The notes beneath the pieces are model-generated. The model made no database searches. It had not been told where the DNA came from and saw only the letters and a list, made by a program, of their open reading frames with translations. This document shows, one piece after another, positions 47,301-57,299 of a DNA stretch of 64,000 nt. The position numbers and the translations under genes were made by a program. This DNA is from Parelaphostrongylus tenuis (Eukaryota > Nematoda > Chromadorea > Rhabditida > Metastrongylidae). The stretch covers positions 434,001 through 498,000 of the forward strand of contig JAHQIW010003978.1 in assembly GCA_019055375.1 (NCBI GenBank), in the 5' to 3' direction. How positions within the stretch are numbered: the stretch's first letter is position 1; each line of letters begins with the position of its first letter.

Positions 47301-48550
47301 TTAGCATAAGTCTGTTAAATGCTAAGACCATGGTAAGTGTGACGTAAGCGATGTAGGATGGGGTAGCGAGAGCACCCATCAACTGCAAAAGGCCTTTTTG
47401 AAATGTGCATGTGAATAATCTGAAGTAACATGCGGAGATGATTTGTAAACAACTCATATACATTGCATTGTGCGATTAATGTTTCTAAAAGGATGTGAAA
47501 GGTAAAATGAAGATATGGATTAAGCGCCGCACTCTGGTCTGCTGTGCTCTCGTGGGCAGTTTGACCGCAGGATGGTTCTTACCTGGTCTACTTATTTCTG
47601 TTTGCCCGTGATCGATTGAGACCATAGATTTAATGTTCGTGAACCCGTTAAAATGGCTAACCTTGCTTAAAAGTGGATGGTATACCGACTGTTTTATAGT
47701 GAATATACCGGCAATAAAGTGAGGAACACACTGGATAGTGTCGAAAGTTTCCAAAATGAACATAAACTTGTACGACGCCATTTTCATGAGATCCGCTTTC
47801 CAAAAAGTCTACAAAAAACCTTAATAAATACGTATTGCATTTCGTGTGCAGTAAGCAAACTTTCAGTAATAGAAGTGTTGAGGTACGAGGAAAAACTCAA
47901 AAGTTGAGGGGATTTCAAACACGCGACAACCGTCTCCGCAAGAGTATATGTTACCCACGACAGTTTCAGCTTGACTTGAGTACTGTGCCAATTTGTGCAC
48001 GTCGCATCAATCCCTCGGCGGGTGATTGCTGATAGCATTCATACGGTTCAAACATGGCTCGGAGAATGGTGGAAAAAAGGTCTCTGTGATGTAAAGGTAG
48101 ACTGCACAAGGGGTGAGTGTGGGTTCAAAGCCACATCAAGTTCCAAGTTTTGCTCGTATCTCACCATTCTTATGATTGTATTTCACAATGTACCTTGTCA
48201 TGGAGAACGGATAGGCATTTTATTCCAGTTTGAATTATGCTTTTCTTGTTACTAGTTTGACACGCTTGCAATTAACACCTATATTATACATCTTCGAAGA
48301 GAAAACTTATTACATTAGTTTATACCGCTTCTCGTTGTTTGAAACACATAGTGAGAAAGAAGAAGTAATTTTTAGTAAGCTTGGATCACATCACGCAAAT
48401 GTGCTGGACAATGATCCTTGAGCAGTCCTAAAAGTATAACTCTTCGAAACGGATTCCTCACCTTCAAAACGATAGCGTGCGCAATTGCACATATCATCGA
48501 GAGCAACATCATCACACAACCAACGATCACATCGCTTAGAAGTGTTCTAC
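38377..48550 (-). CDS. Seven-transmembrane serpentine chemoreceptor, SRT-like
   Basis: Minus-strand exons: 48550-48462, 47808-47645, 47419-47251, 46032-45944, 45866-45734, 41217-41104, 38650-38553 and 38434-38377 (TAA). A candidate first exon is 48794-48747, ending in METEG phase-compatibly. All introns are GT-AG with agreeing phases. Helices in order: VIVGCVMMLLSMICAIAHAI; SYKFMFILETFDTIQCVPHF; YIAYVTLTMVLAFNRLMLMY, with the LAFNR motif in place of DRY; VWLGSVVVIWSVHAICLSLP; IFLSTVFYAFTIGILCR; EMKIFIQALTITIYCTILNL; MMWILSAGINPLMYFIVNR. About 320 residues is normal for this class. The YKFM and LAFNR patterns favour the Srt family over Srx, but this is not settled. Such receptors act in the cilia of chemosensory neurons. 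Introns of 4.5 and 2.5 kb hold a nested gene, LINE debris and tRNA-like repeats. Confidence 0.85.
41912..42576 (-). CDS. Nested gene: unknown 138-residue single-pass membrane protein
   Basis: Three minus-strand exons join in phase: 42576-42494, 42379-42231 and 42096-41912. TTGCTTCACAG directly precedes the ATG, so the transcript is probably trans-spliced or has a non-coding leader exon. The N terminus (MVMQSDTDQMAPQNAYERFN) is polar. One hydrophobic stretch (VWVTSLCSLFVCTLYLPEI) occupies residues about 46-64. A basic, Ser/Thr/Pro-rich segment (HRPSPSEVLRSSGPIEEYST) leads to an acidic end (IIGSEEYEDGEAPVE). It lies wholly within the 4.5-kb intron of the serpentine receptor, on the same strand. 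I recognise no family. Phase agreement at both junctions and good splice sites argue that it is real; conservation is untested. Confidence 0.6.
42940..43745 (-). pseudogene. RTE LINE C-terminal relic
   Basis: The minus strand reads SLQLKLKKTMFLRNEWVLNA, CSSYVYVGREINMMSDLRPE, then ISKIRWAGQVMHFNNNRWA. The end is a TRWSDFFTESIEEMYDAQRI-like stretch followed by RTHxATLARDR. This is the region after the polymerase core in RTE ORFs. It is inside the receptor's large intron, in the same orientation. Confidence 0.75.
43945..43990 (+). ncRNA. Hammerhead-like motif, decayed
   Basis: GCTTTGAAGAAGGTGATACC and CGCCAAAACGTCAGC follow the CUGAAGA-stem-GAAACGU-AGC pattern, but the core starts UUGAAGA and GAAA has become AAAA. 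It is probably inactive. Confidence 0.35.
44095..44136 (-). ncRNA. Hammerhead-like motif, decayed
   Basis: Minus strand CUGAAGA core, stem GGUG-GGU-CGCC, GAAAC, then CUGAGCC. The base at the cleavage position is G and stem III is not complementary, so self-cleavage is unlikely. It points opposite to the copy at 43945. Confidence 0.4.
44128..44240. repeat. Palindromic AGTATACTACAGTATAC repeat
   Basis: Several imperfect repeats of AGTATACTACAGTATAC, each nearly self-complementary, could extrude as hairpins. There is no coding signal. Confidence 0.6.
45119..45316 (+). CDS. Possible small zinc-finger-like ORF with a GATTAT microsatellite
   Basis: From ATG the 65-codon frame has CLSCDVHVK and VCKDCELLM, two C-x2-C pairs separated by an Asp-Tyr run that is encoded by five GATTAT units. 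The pairs could bind a metal, but no family is recognised. It lies inside a receptor intron on the opposite strand. Confidence 0.25.
   Translation: MNCAFFATVSRRNLHICLSCDVHVKDYDYDYDYDSKLQVVCKDCELLMGLANCSFAHGGYELSDD
46815..46930 (-). repeat. tRNA-like repeat
   Basis: Minus strand TGGTGGTGTAGTGGTAACAG (A box) and CGCGGATTCAACTGCGAG (B-box region). It has the same layout as 26655-26760 and 59185-59255. No intact tRNA cloverleaf forms. Confidence 0.6.
48065..48140 (+). repeat. tRNA-like repeat fragment
   Basis: GTGATGTAAAGGTAGACTGC and GTGGGTTCAAAGCCAC have A- and B-box spacing. A similar B-box-like sequence on the minus strand lies near 47895, so the two may be arms of a foldback. Confidence 0.4.
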
Positions 48551-49204
48551 CTGCAAGATCATTCACTTAGAATCATTGTCTGCGACCAAGGTCTCTTGAT
48601 TTGAGAGCTGCTCTGCTGATCTAACAGTTTGCACTTTTCTCTAACATCCATCATATGTTGTCTGTAACGGTGTAGACTGATGTAGTTAAACTATCGATGG
48701 GGAATGTAGACCTTTTCGAGATTCCCATGATCTCATTTCCTCTCACCTTCGGTTTCCATCCCCAAAGGTAATTTGAGTTGGTTGCTCGCAAAAGCTATCC
48801 AGGAAAGAAAGTCGTAACTGGAACCATTCCTTTATAAAAAGTGGTTCTGAAAAGTAATTTATTATGCATTTGCCCTTGCATACATTCTATCAATTTCCCC
48901 TTTGATTACGATGTAAATTCTATCAAATACATTTCAAACGGCTTCTTTTTTCCTTCGATTGAAGCTCGATATCTACGTGCACTCGTGTCTTCGTCAGTGC
49001 ACATCTTCCGCGGAACCTGTACGAAAGCGAGGTGCAATACGTTTCGAAACAGTCATTCTGTTGTTTGGTTCTCAGAAAGGAAAAAAAGAGAAAAAGGAAT
49101 TTTAGACCAGATAGAGACATGTTTCAAGGACAAAAGCTGGAGAACTGTAAAATCGGTATGGACACCATGACGTCAATCTTGTGAGAAACGTGAAATGAAG
49201 TGAA

Positions 49205-49690
49205 ACACATTCCTTTCATTATTATTTGAGCTAACTTATCATGTGGTCTGCTAGGAGCTCTTGTATGGCCCAATACACGTGTTTCGTCCTTACAAACTCG
49301 TCAGTCGGGCAGAACCCGTCGTCTTTCAATCTTTTTCCGATCAGTTCTCTCGAGAGACTACTCTCCCTACAGAGAGTCATCGAAGACGAACGTTTTACAA
49401 TAATCCCAACCAATAATGGAAGGATCTATCGAAATTTGAACGTGGTCTTAACAAAACACTTGAAATAAAGGCATAATATGATAATATACCAACCAAAAAG
49501 CAATCGAGTGTGCAACACTCTGTGTTAGGTGGAAATTTCACTTGACATAGTGTGTAAAACGTTTCGTCTTCGTAACTTCTTGTAGGGAAACTAGCGCTTC
49601 CAAGAGAACTGATTATAAAAAGATTAGAAGACGACGGGTTCTACCCGACTGACGAGTCTGCGTGCTCTTTACAAACACACTCGAAATAAT
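49205..49690. mobile_element. Repeat element with hammerhead ribozyme
   Basis: Starts with TTTCATTATTATTTGAGC and carries an intact minus-strand ribozyme. A plus-strand block near 49630-49665 (GGGTTCTACCCGACTGACGA) is an inverted partial copy whose catalytic 3' half is lost. The interior (GTGGTCTTAACAAAACACTT and CAATCGAGTGTGCAACACTC) matches the 54.3-54.7 kb element in changed relative orientation. No ORF. Confidence 0.65.
49268..49310 (-). ncRNA. Hammerhead ribozyme, intact consensus
   Basis: Minus strand: stem I GCCCGA (49310-49305) with UUGGGC (49273-49268), CUGACGA (49304-49298), stem II GUUU/GGAC closed by a GUAA tetraloop, GAA (49285-49283), stem III the palindrome ACACGUGU, cleavage base A (49274). 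N7 is C, which the consensus allows. Confidence 0.88.
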
Positions 49691-49699
49691 GGTATGAAG

Positions 49700-52500
49700 C
49701 ACAATCATGACAGAGCAGAAATTTACACATTGTCACTTGTTTATTTGTTCTCGTCGTTCTAAAGTTAAAAAGATCAGAATACTCTTAAGATTCTACTAGT
49801 CCTCTTCGTAATCGTTCCATAGAATGTCACACCAGGAGGCGTACCAAGATGATCATTTTTGGTTTTTTTTCAGATTCTTTTTTTTGGCTTTACCGGGCAC
49901 CGTTGGAGGCAAATGACTGCATATTTGGTTCATACAGTATCTTGCGGTAGCTCATCGATAGTTCAAATCTACGGTGCTTAGCTTCGAGACAAATCTGATA
50001 CAAAGTTTCTAGCTCAAATGGATGAAAAGCTTGCTAAGTCTAGGACTCGAATCGACACGCGTATAATGCAGCTATGCTCCTAAGCGTTGCTCCTCATGTG
50101 CTCCATCAACTCAAGATGCCTCTAAGAGTCTTTGAAATGGTAATTTTGCAGCAATTTCAGTATCTGAATAGTTAATTGTCACTTCTCAAAATTACACTTA
50201 CAGAATTGAACAGTCACACTTCTGAGCTTTTCACAAATATTGAAAGCTCATACAGAGTAAATGATAAAAAAAAATACGAAATCGAGAATGTTTTAAAATA
50301 AACGGCCGGAAACGAGAACGGAAATTTGCTACGTGGTTAATGAAAAAGCGCAAAGAAGTTCTCATATCAAATTGAGTTAATTGCCGTGTTGTTCGTTTAA
50401 ATCGCGGTATCTATAAGTAATTTTATTTATTTCTTCTGATGCATCCGTTCCTTATCTATGATCTGTTTCACACACTTCAAAATGATAGAGCGTTCACCGT
50501 TGATTGAATCCTTGAGGGATCCAATGTGCATTTGACTTCTTCAAACATCGCCAGAGATAGTCAAATGCACATCTCGCTTTACGATAACTCACGATGGCCT
50601 ACCAACGTACCAAATATTTGTTGATCATGGAGGGATGGAATAGTTGATGAGTCCGAGTCACAGAGCCTAACGAGAGAATGATTCAATGCATGTTACATGA
50701 CTCCTTTAACCACTGCCCCACATTTTTCAGATTCACCTCAGCTGCGCAATAATTTTGCGCATAATCAAATAGCTCACCCAGCTTCGAGTCCCCTACTCTT
50801 GCTGGTATAGAATATACCTTGAAGTAGTAATAAAGGTCAACAATTGCCGACTGTTTAAAAGCCGGTTGTAGTAGTGAGAACTGAGTAAGCCGTCGTCTAT
50901 ATAATACCCTAGGAGACGAACATGTCGATCATTTATGCTGGCCCCACACAATACTGATGGACGGAAACTGTGCGATTGTACAAGCAAAATTCACTGTCTT
51001 CCCAATAAGCAGATAGCAGGCTGTTGTAGCATAATTTATTAATCACCACTCCATACAATAAAATAATGGCTGACGTTTTGGAGGTATCGTCTTCTCTAAG
51101 CCTGGAAAGGTCTCCTGTCTCGCATTTCACTGAATCATATACACTAACAACCTTACCAAAAAATGTGATGCAGAAATTTTGGTTCACAAAATAAGCAGTT
51201 TTTTTCTGAAAAACACTCACCGATTAGTAGTTTTGAGTTTACTAATTGATTATTGGCTGCAAACCACTGAGTCTTGCATGAAATAAGAATGTCCCTGGAT
51301 CTTGTCAGAGAAAATTAGTCTGAGGTATGATTCGAAGTCACGCGTGATTATGAAACAGTCGTTATTGCAGTTGATCTTTGGATTTTTATTGATCACCACT
51401 CAGTGCAATAAAAATAGTTTTTTTTACCAAAAAGCTTCAGAGTTTTCACGTAGATATGTTGAAAAATGGTGTGAGGATTTTGACTTTTGCGTCAAAATCC
51501 TTTCCACTATATTTGTTTTGATCTCCATGAGTGCTTAGCGAACTGTTTTGTTTAGCTTTCGGTTTTCCAACTAAATGGCTTTCATATGGATGCAGAGTGG
51601 ACTACCCGCTTTGCTAATGTAGTCATCCTGCATACCTTACAAGTGATTACGTTTACCGTGTTAATTTTCTATTGCATTTACATTTATGAATCCGTCGTTT
51701 TCCGCTGTAAAAGTAGTAAAACTGAAGACATGCAATTCTCCGTTTTATTTGAAAGTGCGTTATGAACGTTCTTTATTCATATGCTTTTCTATACAAAACA
51801 TTTTATATGTTAATTCTCTCAAGACTTCGAAAATGGCGACTCTGCACTCGAAAAACGCCGCTTGCCGGAACTTTACTTTTCGGATTTATTAACAAGAAAT
51901 GATTGAAACTGCTTAATTTTAATATCGTTCAATTGCGCATTTCCTTGCAAACACTGTAGTATACAAATTGCCATAGCTGCTCTGATACCTAAGGGCCCAC
52001 TATAGAAACTGATGCACGCAGAATCAAATGCGCGATTTGCGTTGTTTAATTGAGGTTTTCTTCTTTCTTAGTTCTGATATTCCCTAGGTTCATACAGATC
52101 CAAAAATTTTTAAGTGAGTAAGATTTAGAAAACAATGAATATTATATCAAAAAAGATGAAGCATGCTGTATGCGATACCAGTTCATCGATAACTTTCACT
52201 TAGCTAAGTTTATATCAGTCATTCGTTTACTGCCAAATATTTAGAATTGACGTATATGAGAAAATACTAAGAATTTTTGTATAGTTGAGAAATTCTGAGC
52301 GTGGAGGGATATTGTGCTTAAGTAAAAAGCTTAGAATATCGGTATTAGGCAAACTGTTGGTCAGAAATATGTGTCTTCAGAAAAGTATTCTTGGCACTTT
52401 TTTTCTATCCGCACCCATATAGGGAAAACTCATTTTTCATTCCTCTTTGACGCTATAGTAATTATTCGACAAATGGTTTCGCATTCGGTGTGCATCGCAC
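49700..52500. other. No gene seen; SINE and tRNA-like fragments
   Basis: Only short frames. A tRNA B-box-like CGTGTCGATTCGAGTCC lies on the minus strand near 50050. A minus-strand SINE copy lies at 50490-50680. A mutated CUGAAGA-type motif lies on the minus strand at 51060-51110. Confidence 0.4.
50490..50680 (-). repeat. SINE copy, minus strand
   Basis: GATAGTCAAATGCACATCTC, TAACTCACGATGGCCTACC and GGGATGGAATAGTTGATGAG match the reverse complement of the 13890 SINE body. Confidence 0.6.
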
Positions 52501-52539
52501 TCCACATGGCGCACATTGGGCTGCTCGATCGGCACGGCG

Positions 52540-53820
52540 CCGAGTGAGAAACTCAATGTTCTATTAGCTGTAACAACGCACCAAAAGCTTTCTAAGAAAC
52601 AAAGCATATTGTTGAAGTTCTTATGATTTTAGCTATCGAATGAGCATGAAAGTCTGAGAGAAGAGCCGTGTCCAGCGAAAAGTACTCAAATACGCAACAC
52701 AATTTTATTCTTGTTGCTACAACTTGCTAAGAGACTTTTTCCAAAAAACAAGGACACTGTTGAAATACTCGGGATTTAATCTATAGATTGGTTACTGAAA
52801 GGCGATGGCTCTATGCCAATGTTGCAAAATCCATCCTCACACCGGTGCAAGGAATGCGCGCCGCGTATAATTTCAGTGTTACAGCGCAGTAAGAAATTTT
52901 TTCCAAAAACTCAAAACACCATTAAATCTGGTAGAGTTTGTGCTATCGAATAGCCACTGGTTTTTTTAAGGAAAAGCTTTGCTCAGCGAAAAATATTTGA
53001 GTGTGGAATGAAATTTTTTTCTTTTGTTACAGCGTAATATCAAGGCCTATGGATAAACAAATTACGCCAATCAAATTTTGAACTTTAGGCTATCGAATGA
53101 CTGCTAAAATGTCTGGGAAAGCAAAAAATATGATTTTTGGATATGGGTGTGAATGGGAATGTAGCGTATTCTCCACAATGACAGACGTGCGCTCTTCCTA
53201 CATTTATTCCAGCCATATACAATTACCAAACAATTACCTTCACGTGTCTATTAGAGGTATGTATTCGTAGAAGATGTGCTTTCAATCTGTGTTCAATCAA
53301 GACAAGCGATACAAAGGCGCAATAAGGTTTGGAAGGTTGTTAATTTTTTTCACAAGGACGTGGTATCACCGCTTATGAAGTGAAAAAATTCATGAGAAAG
53401 AGTTGCTCTTTACATCAAAAACCCTTTATGGAAGATTCACTCGTTTATTCTATTCTTTATGTAGTGTTAAGATACTTCTGACGTATAAACTTTCTCGATA
53501 ATTAGCAATAAGCCACTTATGACGTCCAAGCGGAGCGGTGACATTATAGACGGAAAATGTAAACTTCTTTTCGCTCTTACAGCGTTTTATGACGTCACTT
53601 AGAAAAACCAATTACATCACCGAAATTTTTTCAGACCTGGGCTATATAATGATTAGTAAAACTCAAGCAAAATTTCATATCGAAGCCGCAGCATAACAAA
53701 TGAAGCAAGTTGGGTGTGAAACATAATTTTATTTTCGTTGCTACAACGTAATAAGAAGACCCTCTTCAAAACTAAACATATCGCTAAAATTACAGAAATT
53801 TAAACTTTCGAAAAATTGTT
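52540..53820 (+). repeat. Degenerate tandem-like repeat, ~155 bp units
   Basis: At least four spaced units (near 52560, 52720, 52880 and 53030, then 53580 and 53740) share GTTACAGCGTAATAAGA, TTTTTCCAAAAAC and CTATCGAATGACTGC-like blocks. Related single units occur at 7.1-7.3, 14.6, 15.85, 18.6 and 63.1 kb. No coding potential. Confidence 0.5.
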
Positions 53821-53859
53821 AAATGTTGGAGAGAAACCTTTTTTTCCAGCGAGAAAGGC

Positions 53860-54290
53860 TTTCAAGCGGTCATGCGCCAACATCGGTATACGTCGTCTCT
53901 TAGGGGGTTTAATATGGGGCTGTCTTGGGGAACAAATTCGCTTGCCACCCATGCACAAATGGCACGTAGGGGAAAAGGCTAGTGAAACGGCGCACACGAT
54001 TAATGGACCTTGGAGTGAGCTCCATCTTAGAGCAGGCACAGGTAAATTGTATACCAAAATGTTCGCAAGGAAGTGCAAAATTTAACGATACCGATGTTGT
54101 GCAATTTCATCGCAAGAACATATTAAAAAATCAAATCAGCACGAACTTTGCAATTTTGCTGTGTGATAATGTTCGGTTTCATGCTGCTAAACCGATCGAA
54201 AACGTCATAAAAGAGTTGAGATGGGCGGCCTTAGAAGTTTTTGTCTTATTCATATACTCTCCCAATAATGAACCGCCAGATTAGCACTTG
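53860..54290 (+). pseudogene. Probable mariner transposase relic
   Basis: After frameshifts the plus strand reads FAILLCDNVRFHAAKPIENV and then ELRWAALEVFVLFIYSPNNE. This parallels the LLHDNARPHVA and YSPDLAPSDYH blocks of mariner transposases. The DN motif is intact but the frame is broken. Confidence 0.5.
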
Positions 54291-54304
54291 AAACTGTCAA
54301 ATTC

Positions 54305-54590
54305 AAATAGCAATAGATCCTTTCATTATTATTTGAGCCAACATGTCATGTGGTCTGGTAAAGGCTCTTGTACAGCCCGAGACACGTGTTGTCCTTACAG
54401 ACTCATCAGCCGGGCAGAACCCGTCGTCTGTCGATCTTTTCATAGTCAGTTCTCTCGGGAGCGTCACACTCCTTATATATAGTTATCGACGACCTACGCT
54501 TTACACTCTATGTCAGGTGTCTATGTCATTCACCTAACTCAGAGTGTTTTCGCACTCGATTGCTAGCTGGCTGGTATTTTATCTTATTAT
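54305..54590. mobile_element. Second copy of the 49-kb hammerhead element
   Basis: Begins TTTCATTATTATTTGAGCCA. The minus-strand ribozyme block at 54372-54416 has CUGAUGA and a GUC/GAC stem, but two bases are deleted at GAAA, so it is dead. Downstream sequence matches 49480-49560 in inverted orientation. Confidence 0.6.
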
Positions 54591-54749
54591 ACCTTTCCTT
54601 CGAGTGCTTTATTAAGACCCACGCTCAAATTTCAATAGATCCTTTCATTATTATTTGAGCCAACATGTCATGTCATGTTGGCTCAAATAATAATGAAAGG
54701 ATCTATTGAAATTTGAGCGTGGTCTTAATAAAGCACTCGAAGGAAAGGT
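54591..54749. repeat. Near-perfect 159-bp palindrome
   Basis: Arms of about 75 bp are exact inverted copies around 54670 with only a few central unpaired bases (GTCATGTCA). Each arm includes TCAATAGATCCTTTCATTAT and GTCTTAATAAAGCACTCG, the ends of the neighbouring hammerhead element. It looks like two element ends joined head to head. Confidence 0.85.
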
Positions 54750-57180
54750 CAAATAGCAATCTTTGAAAAATGGCGTTTTTCTTGTACGAAAGTCGTCATC
54801 TTCAAAGTCCTATCAAATCCATCATATAAATTGTTTTGTGTATAGAAACATTTAAATAAATAGCGTTTCTAATGCACTTTCAAACGAAAAAATTTTTCGC
54901 ATGTCTTCATTTTTACTATTATTACGGCGAAAAATCGGCGTAGTCATATTTGTACACCTATCAAAACCATCTTATAGTGCTAGACTCAAAGAAAACGACG
55001 TCACAGAGGACAAGTCTGGCGGCAACGAAGTCCCAATCATTCACTCCTTTTTTATCGGAATGAACACAGCTATTGAACATTGCTCAAAAGAAGGGCACGT
55101 TTGAATAATTAGGTAAAAGTGACTAAAATACCCCCAAATTCTCTAAAATCCCAATTGATCCATAACCAAATGTAGGACCTACTCTGCGAAGCAAAAAATC
55201 GCAGATTGCTCCAATGGTAAAGACAGGGATTGTATGAGAACTGGTGCGGTGTACCTATTCTCTAATAAGGCCTGCGAGGAGGGGAAGAATACATTGGCTA
55301 AACGGCTAGACTATTCTGCGTTTGCATAAAAGAGCAACTAATTGGAAGATTTGAAGCCAAACAGGACACTTCAATAGGTATGCACAGGGGAAAAAATTCA
55401 ATAAAAAAGATCTGATGTGAAAACAGTATCTTCGCACTTTAATCCAAAACCTTCTGCGCGAAAAACTCTCAAAGCTTTTTGGATAATACAGAAATTCCAA
55501 AAATGACTACCAGGCAAGTGTTTCCTATCCATGCGTGTCCTCGTTGACATTTAGAGATAATTTTTTCCAACTTGAATGAGGCACATTCCTACCTTGTTCA
55601 GGACCTAGTGCGGCTTGCCTTCAGTGAATAATTGGATGGCTCAAAACAATAGAATGATAAGCGGTGCTCCTTCTTCGAAGATCCTATTCGAATGACAACG
55701 AAAACAGAAACCACAGTGAGAGTGACCAAGTGCGGTAAATGAAAAAAATTCTGGTTTTTAGCTAGAGTCACGAAAGTAAGTGACTGAGTGGATTGCGAAT
55801 CCGTTTGACGTGCTTTGAGCTCCTCTGAAATTAGCAATACATGCAGAAAAAAGTAAAAAATGATAAGAATGATCTCTTCAAGTAGTGCAATGGGATTTGC
55901 GCCGTATGAGGTACGTTGAAATCCTCAGAAATCTGCATTATCTTGCAGGAAAAAAGTGGGAAATGCTATGAATGATCTCTCCAAAATTGTCGGTAGAAGT
56001 AATGTTGAAAGACATCTCATAAATTGTAATTCCACAGGTTTATAAAACCTCAGTGAGGGGCGTGTGGTATTGATGAGACAGGCTAAACCGCTGGAACGTA
56101 CGTATATCACTAACATGTAATATGTAACTTCGAGAAGGCTTCAAGATGTTTGTGGAAGTATATTGAAATTTTATAAAGAGGACATATCGTACACAAGATT
56201 GATCGACAGGTTATCATACTCTTTTGTTCCAATATGTCAATCATTTTTGTACACATTTTTTTTAGATTTTCGAATGGAGTTTTGTGGAAAGTAAAAAAGG
56301 GTGGAAATCTATGATATTACGACTACACGAAGATTAACATTGAGGGTACCTGGTGCGACAAAAAGACTAGAATGCAATTAAGTGATCAGATCGTATTCTA
56401 ATTTACTGCATAATGGGGCAAACCCAATAAGGCCTCTCATCAGATTTCTTTTTTTTTTTCTGATCCAGCAAATGAGCATCATCACGAGCTCTGATGAATG
56501 GGGCCCACTGCGACACAACGTGAGGACAGAGGGACTTTGCCTAATCCTAATTAGTACTCGATTATTATTTTCAATTGAATACAAGATTTTCTGTGAAAAG
56601 CGCATTACACTTTAATTCAATAATGGGATAGATGCCACTCTACAGCTCACCAAACAATTCTACTTATCATTTAATTTTCAGAAAAAAGGCGAAAACAAGA
56701 TTTTTCTATGAAAAGCGCATTATACTTTACTTCAGTATTTAAATGGATGCTACTCGACAGCTCACCAAACAGTCCTACTTATCATTTAATTTTTAGAGAA
56801 AATGCGAAAGCGTTTGAAAACACTTCATTTGGAGCCTATAAATCAATTTCAATATTATAAAACTATTAATCTTACTTTCTAACTTTCATTTGCAGCTCCA
56901 CAAACGTGGAAATTTTTGCTTATTACAACATTTTCAAATAGTACAGCACTGAAATCAGGCTCCGATGGTTGCGCAGATAGACAACAACGACCACTCGCCT
57001 AATTATTCTCTAAAACTTGATTTATTCTAAAACAATGGCTAATCTTCCAGCGATGTCGCCTTGCTGAGATCTAGACGACGTGCCATGTCAAACCATATCT
57101 AATTCTTTTAGCCGATGGTTTCGGCTGGTAGACCAAAACTAATCAATTAAATCGACTGCTTCTAAAACCTCGTAATAAAC
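54750..57180. other. No confident gene
   Basis: Weak minus-strand exon candidates only. One follows a good TAATTTCAG acceptor near 55830 and reads ELKARQTDSQSTQSLTFVTL, then a hydrophobic LPHLVTLTVVSVFVVIRIG. It could be a receptor fragment, but no second helix-bearing exon joins it. A repeated unit (CAGCTCACCAAACA...TTATCATTTAATTTT) occurs at 56645 and 56760. Confidence 0.3.
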
Positions 57181-57237
57181 ATTCACAATAATTCCAAAAA
57201 AAAAGAATGTTTTAGCCTAAACGAGGTTGGTACGCCA

Positions 57238-57285
57238 GGGTCATACACCGGTGTTTCGGAGGTTCGTCCTCCTCGTCAGTGACCC
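57238..57285 (-). ncRNA. Hammerhead ribozyme, intact consensus
   Basis: Minus strand: stem I GGGUCA (57285-57280) with UGACCC (57243-57238), CUGACGA (57279-57273), stem II GGAGG-ACGAA-CCUCC (57272-57258), GAA (57257-57255), stem III the palindrome ACACCGGUGU (57254-57245), cleavage base A (57244). Every helix is perfectly Watson-Crick. No inverted partner was found nearby. Confidence 0.9.
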
Positions 57286-57299
57286 CCGCCCCACATTAA

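Noticed and set aside
48841..49170. 109-codon plus-strand ORF as a gene
   Set aside because: No splice signals, family motif or supporting neighbour; the frame overlaps a minus-strand open frame of similar quality.
50640..50660. Hammerhead-like TTGATGAGTCC
   Set aside because: It belongs to a SINE tail, with no downstream GAAA or closing stems.
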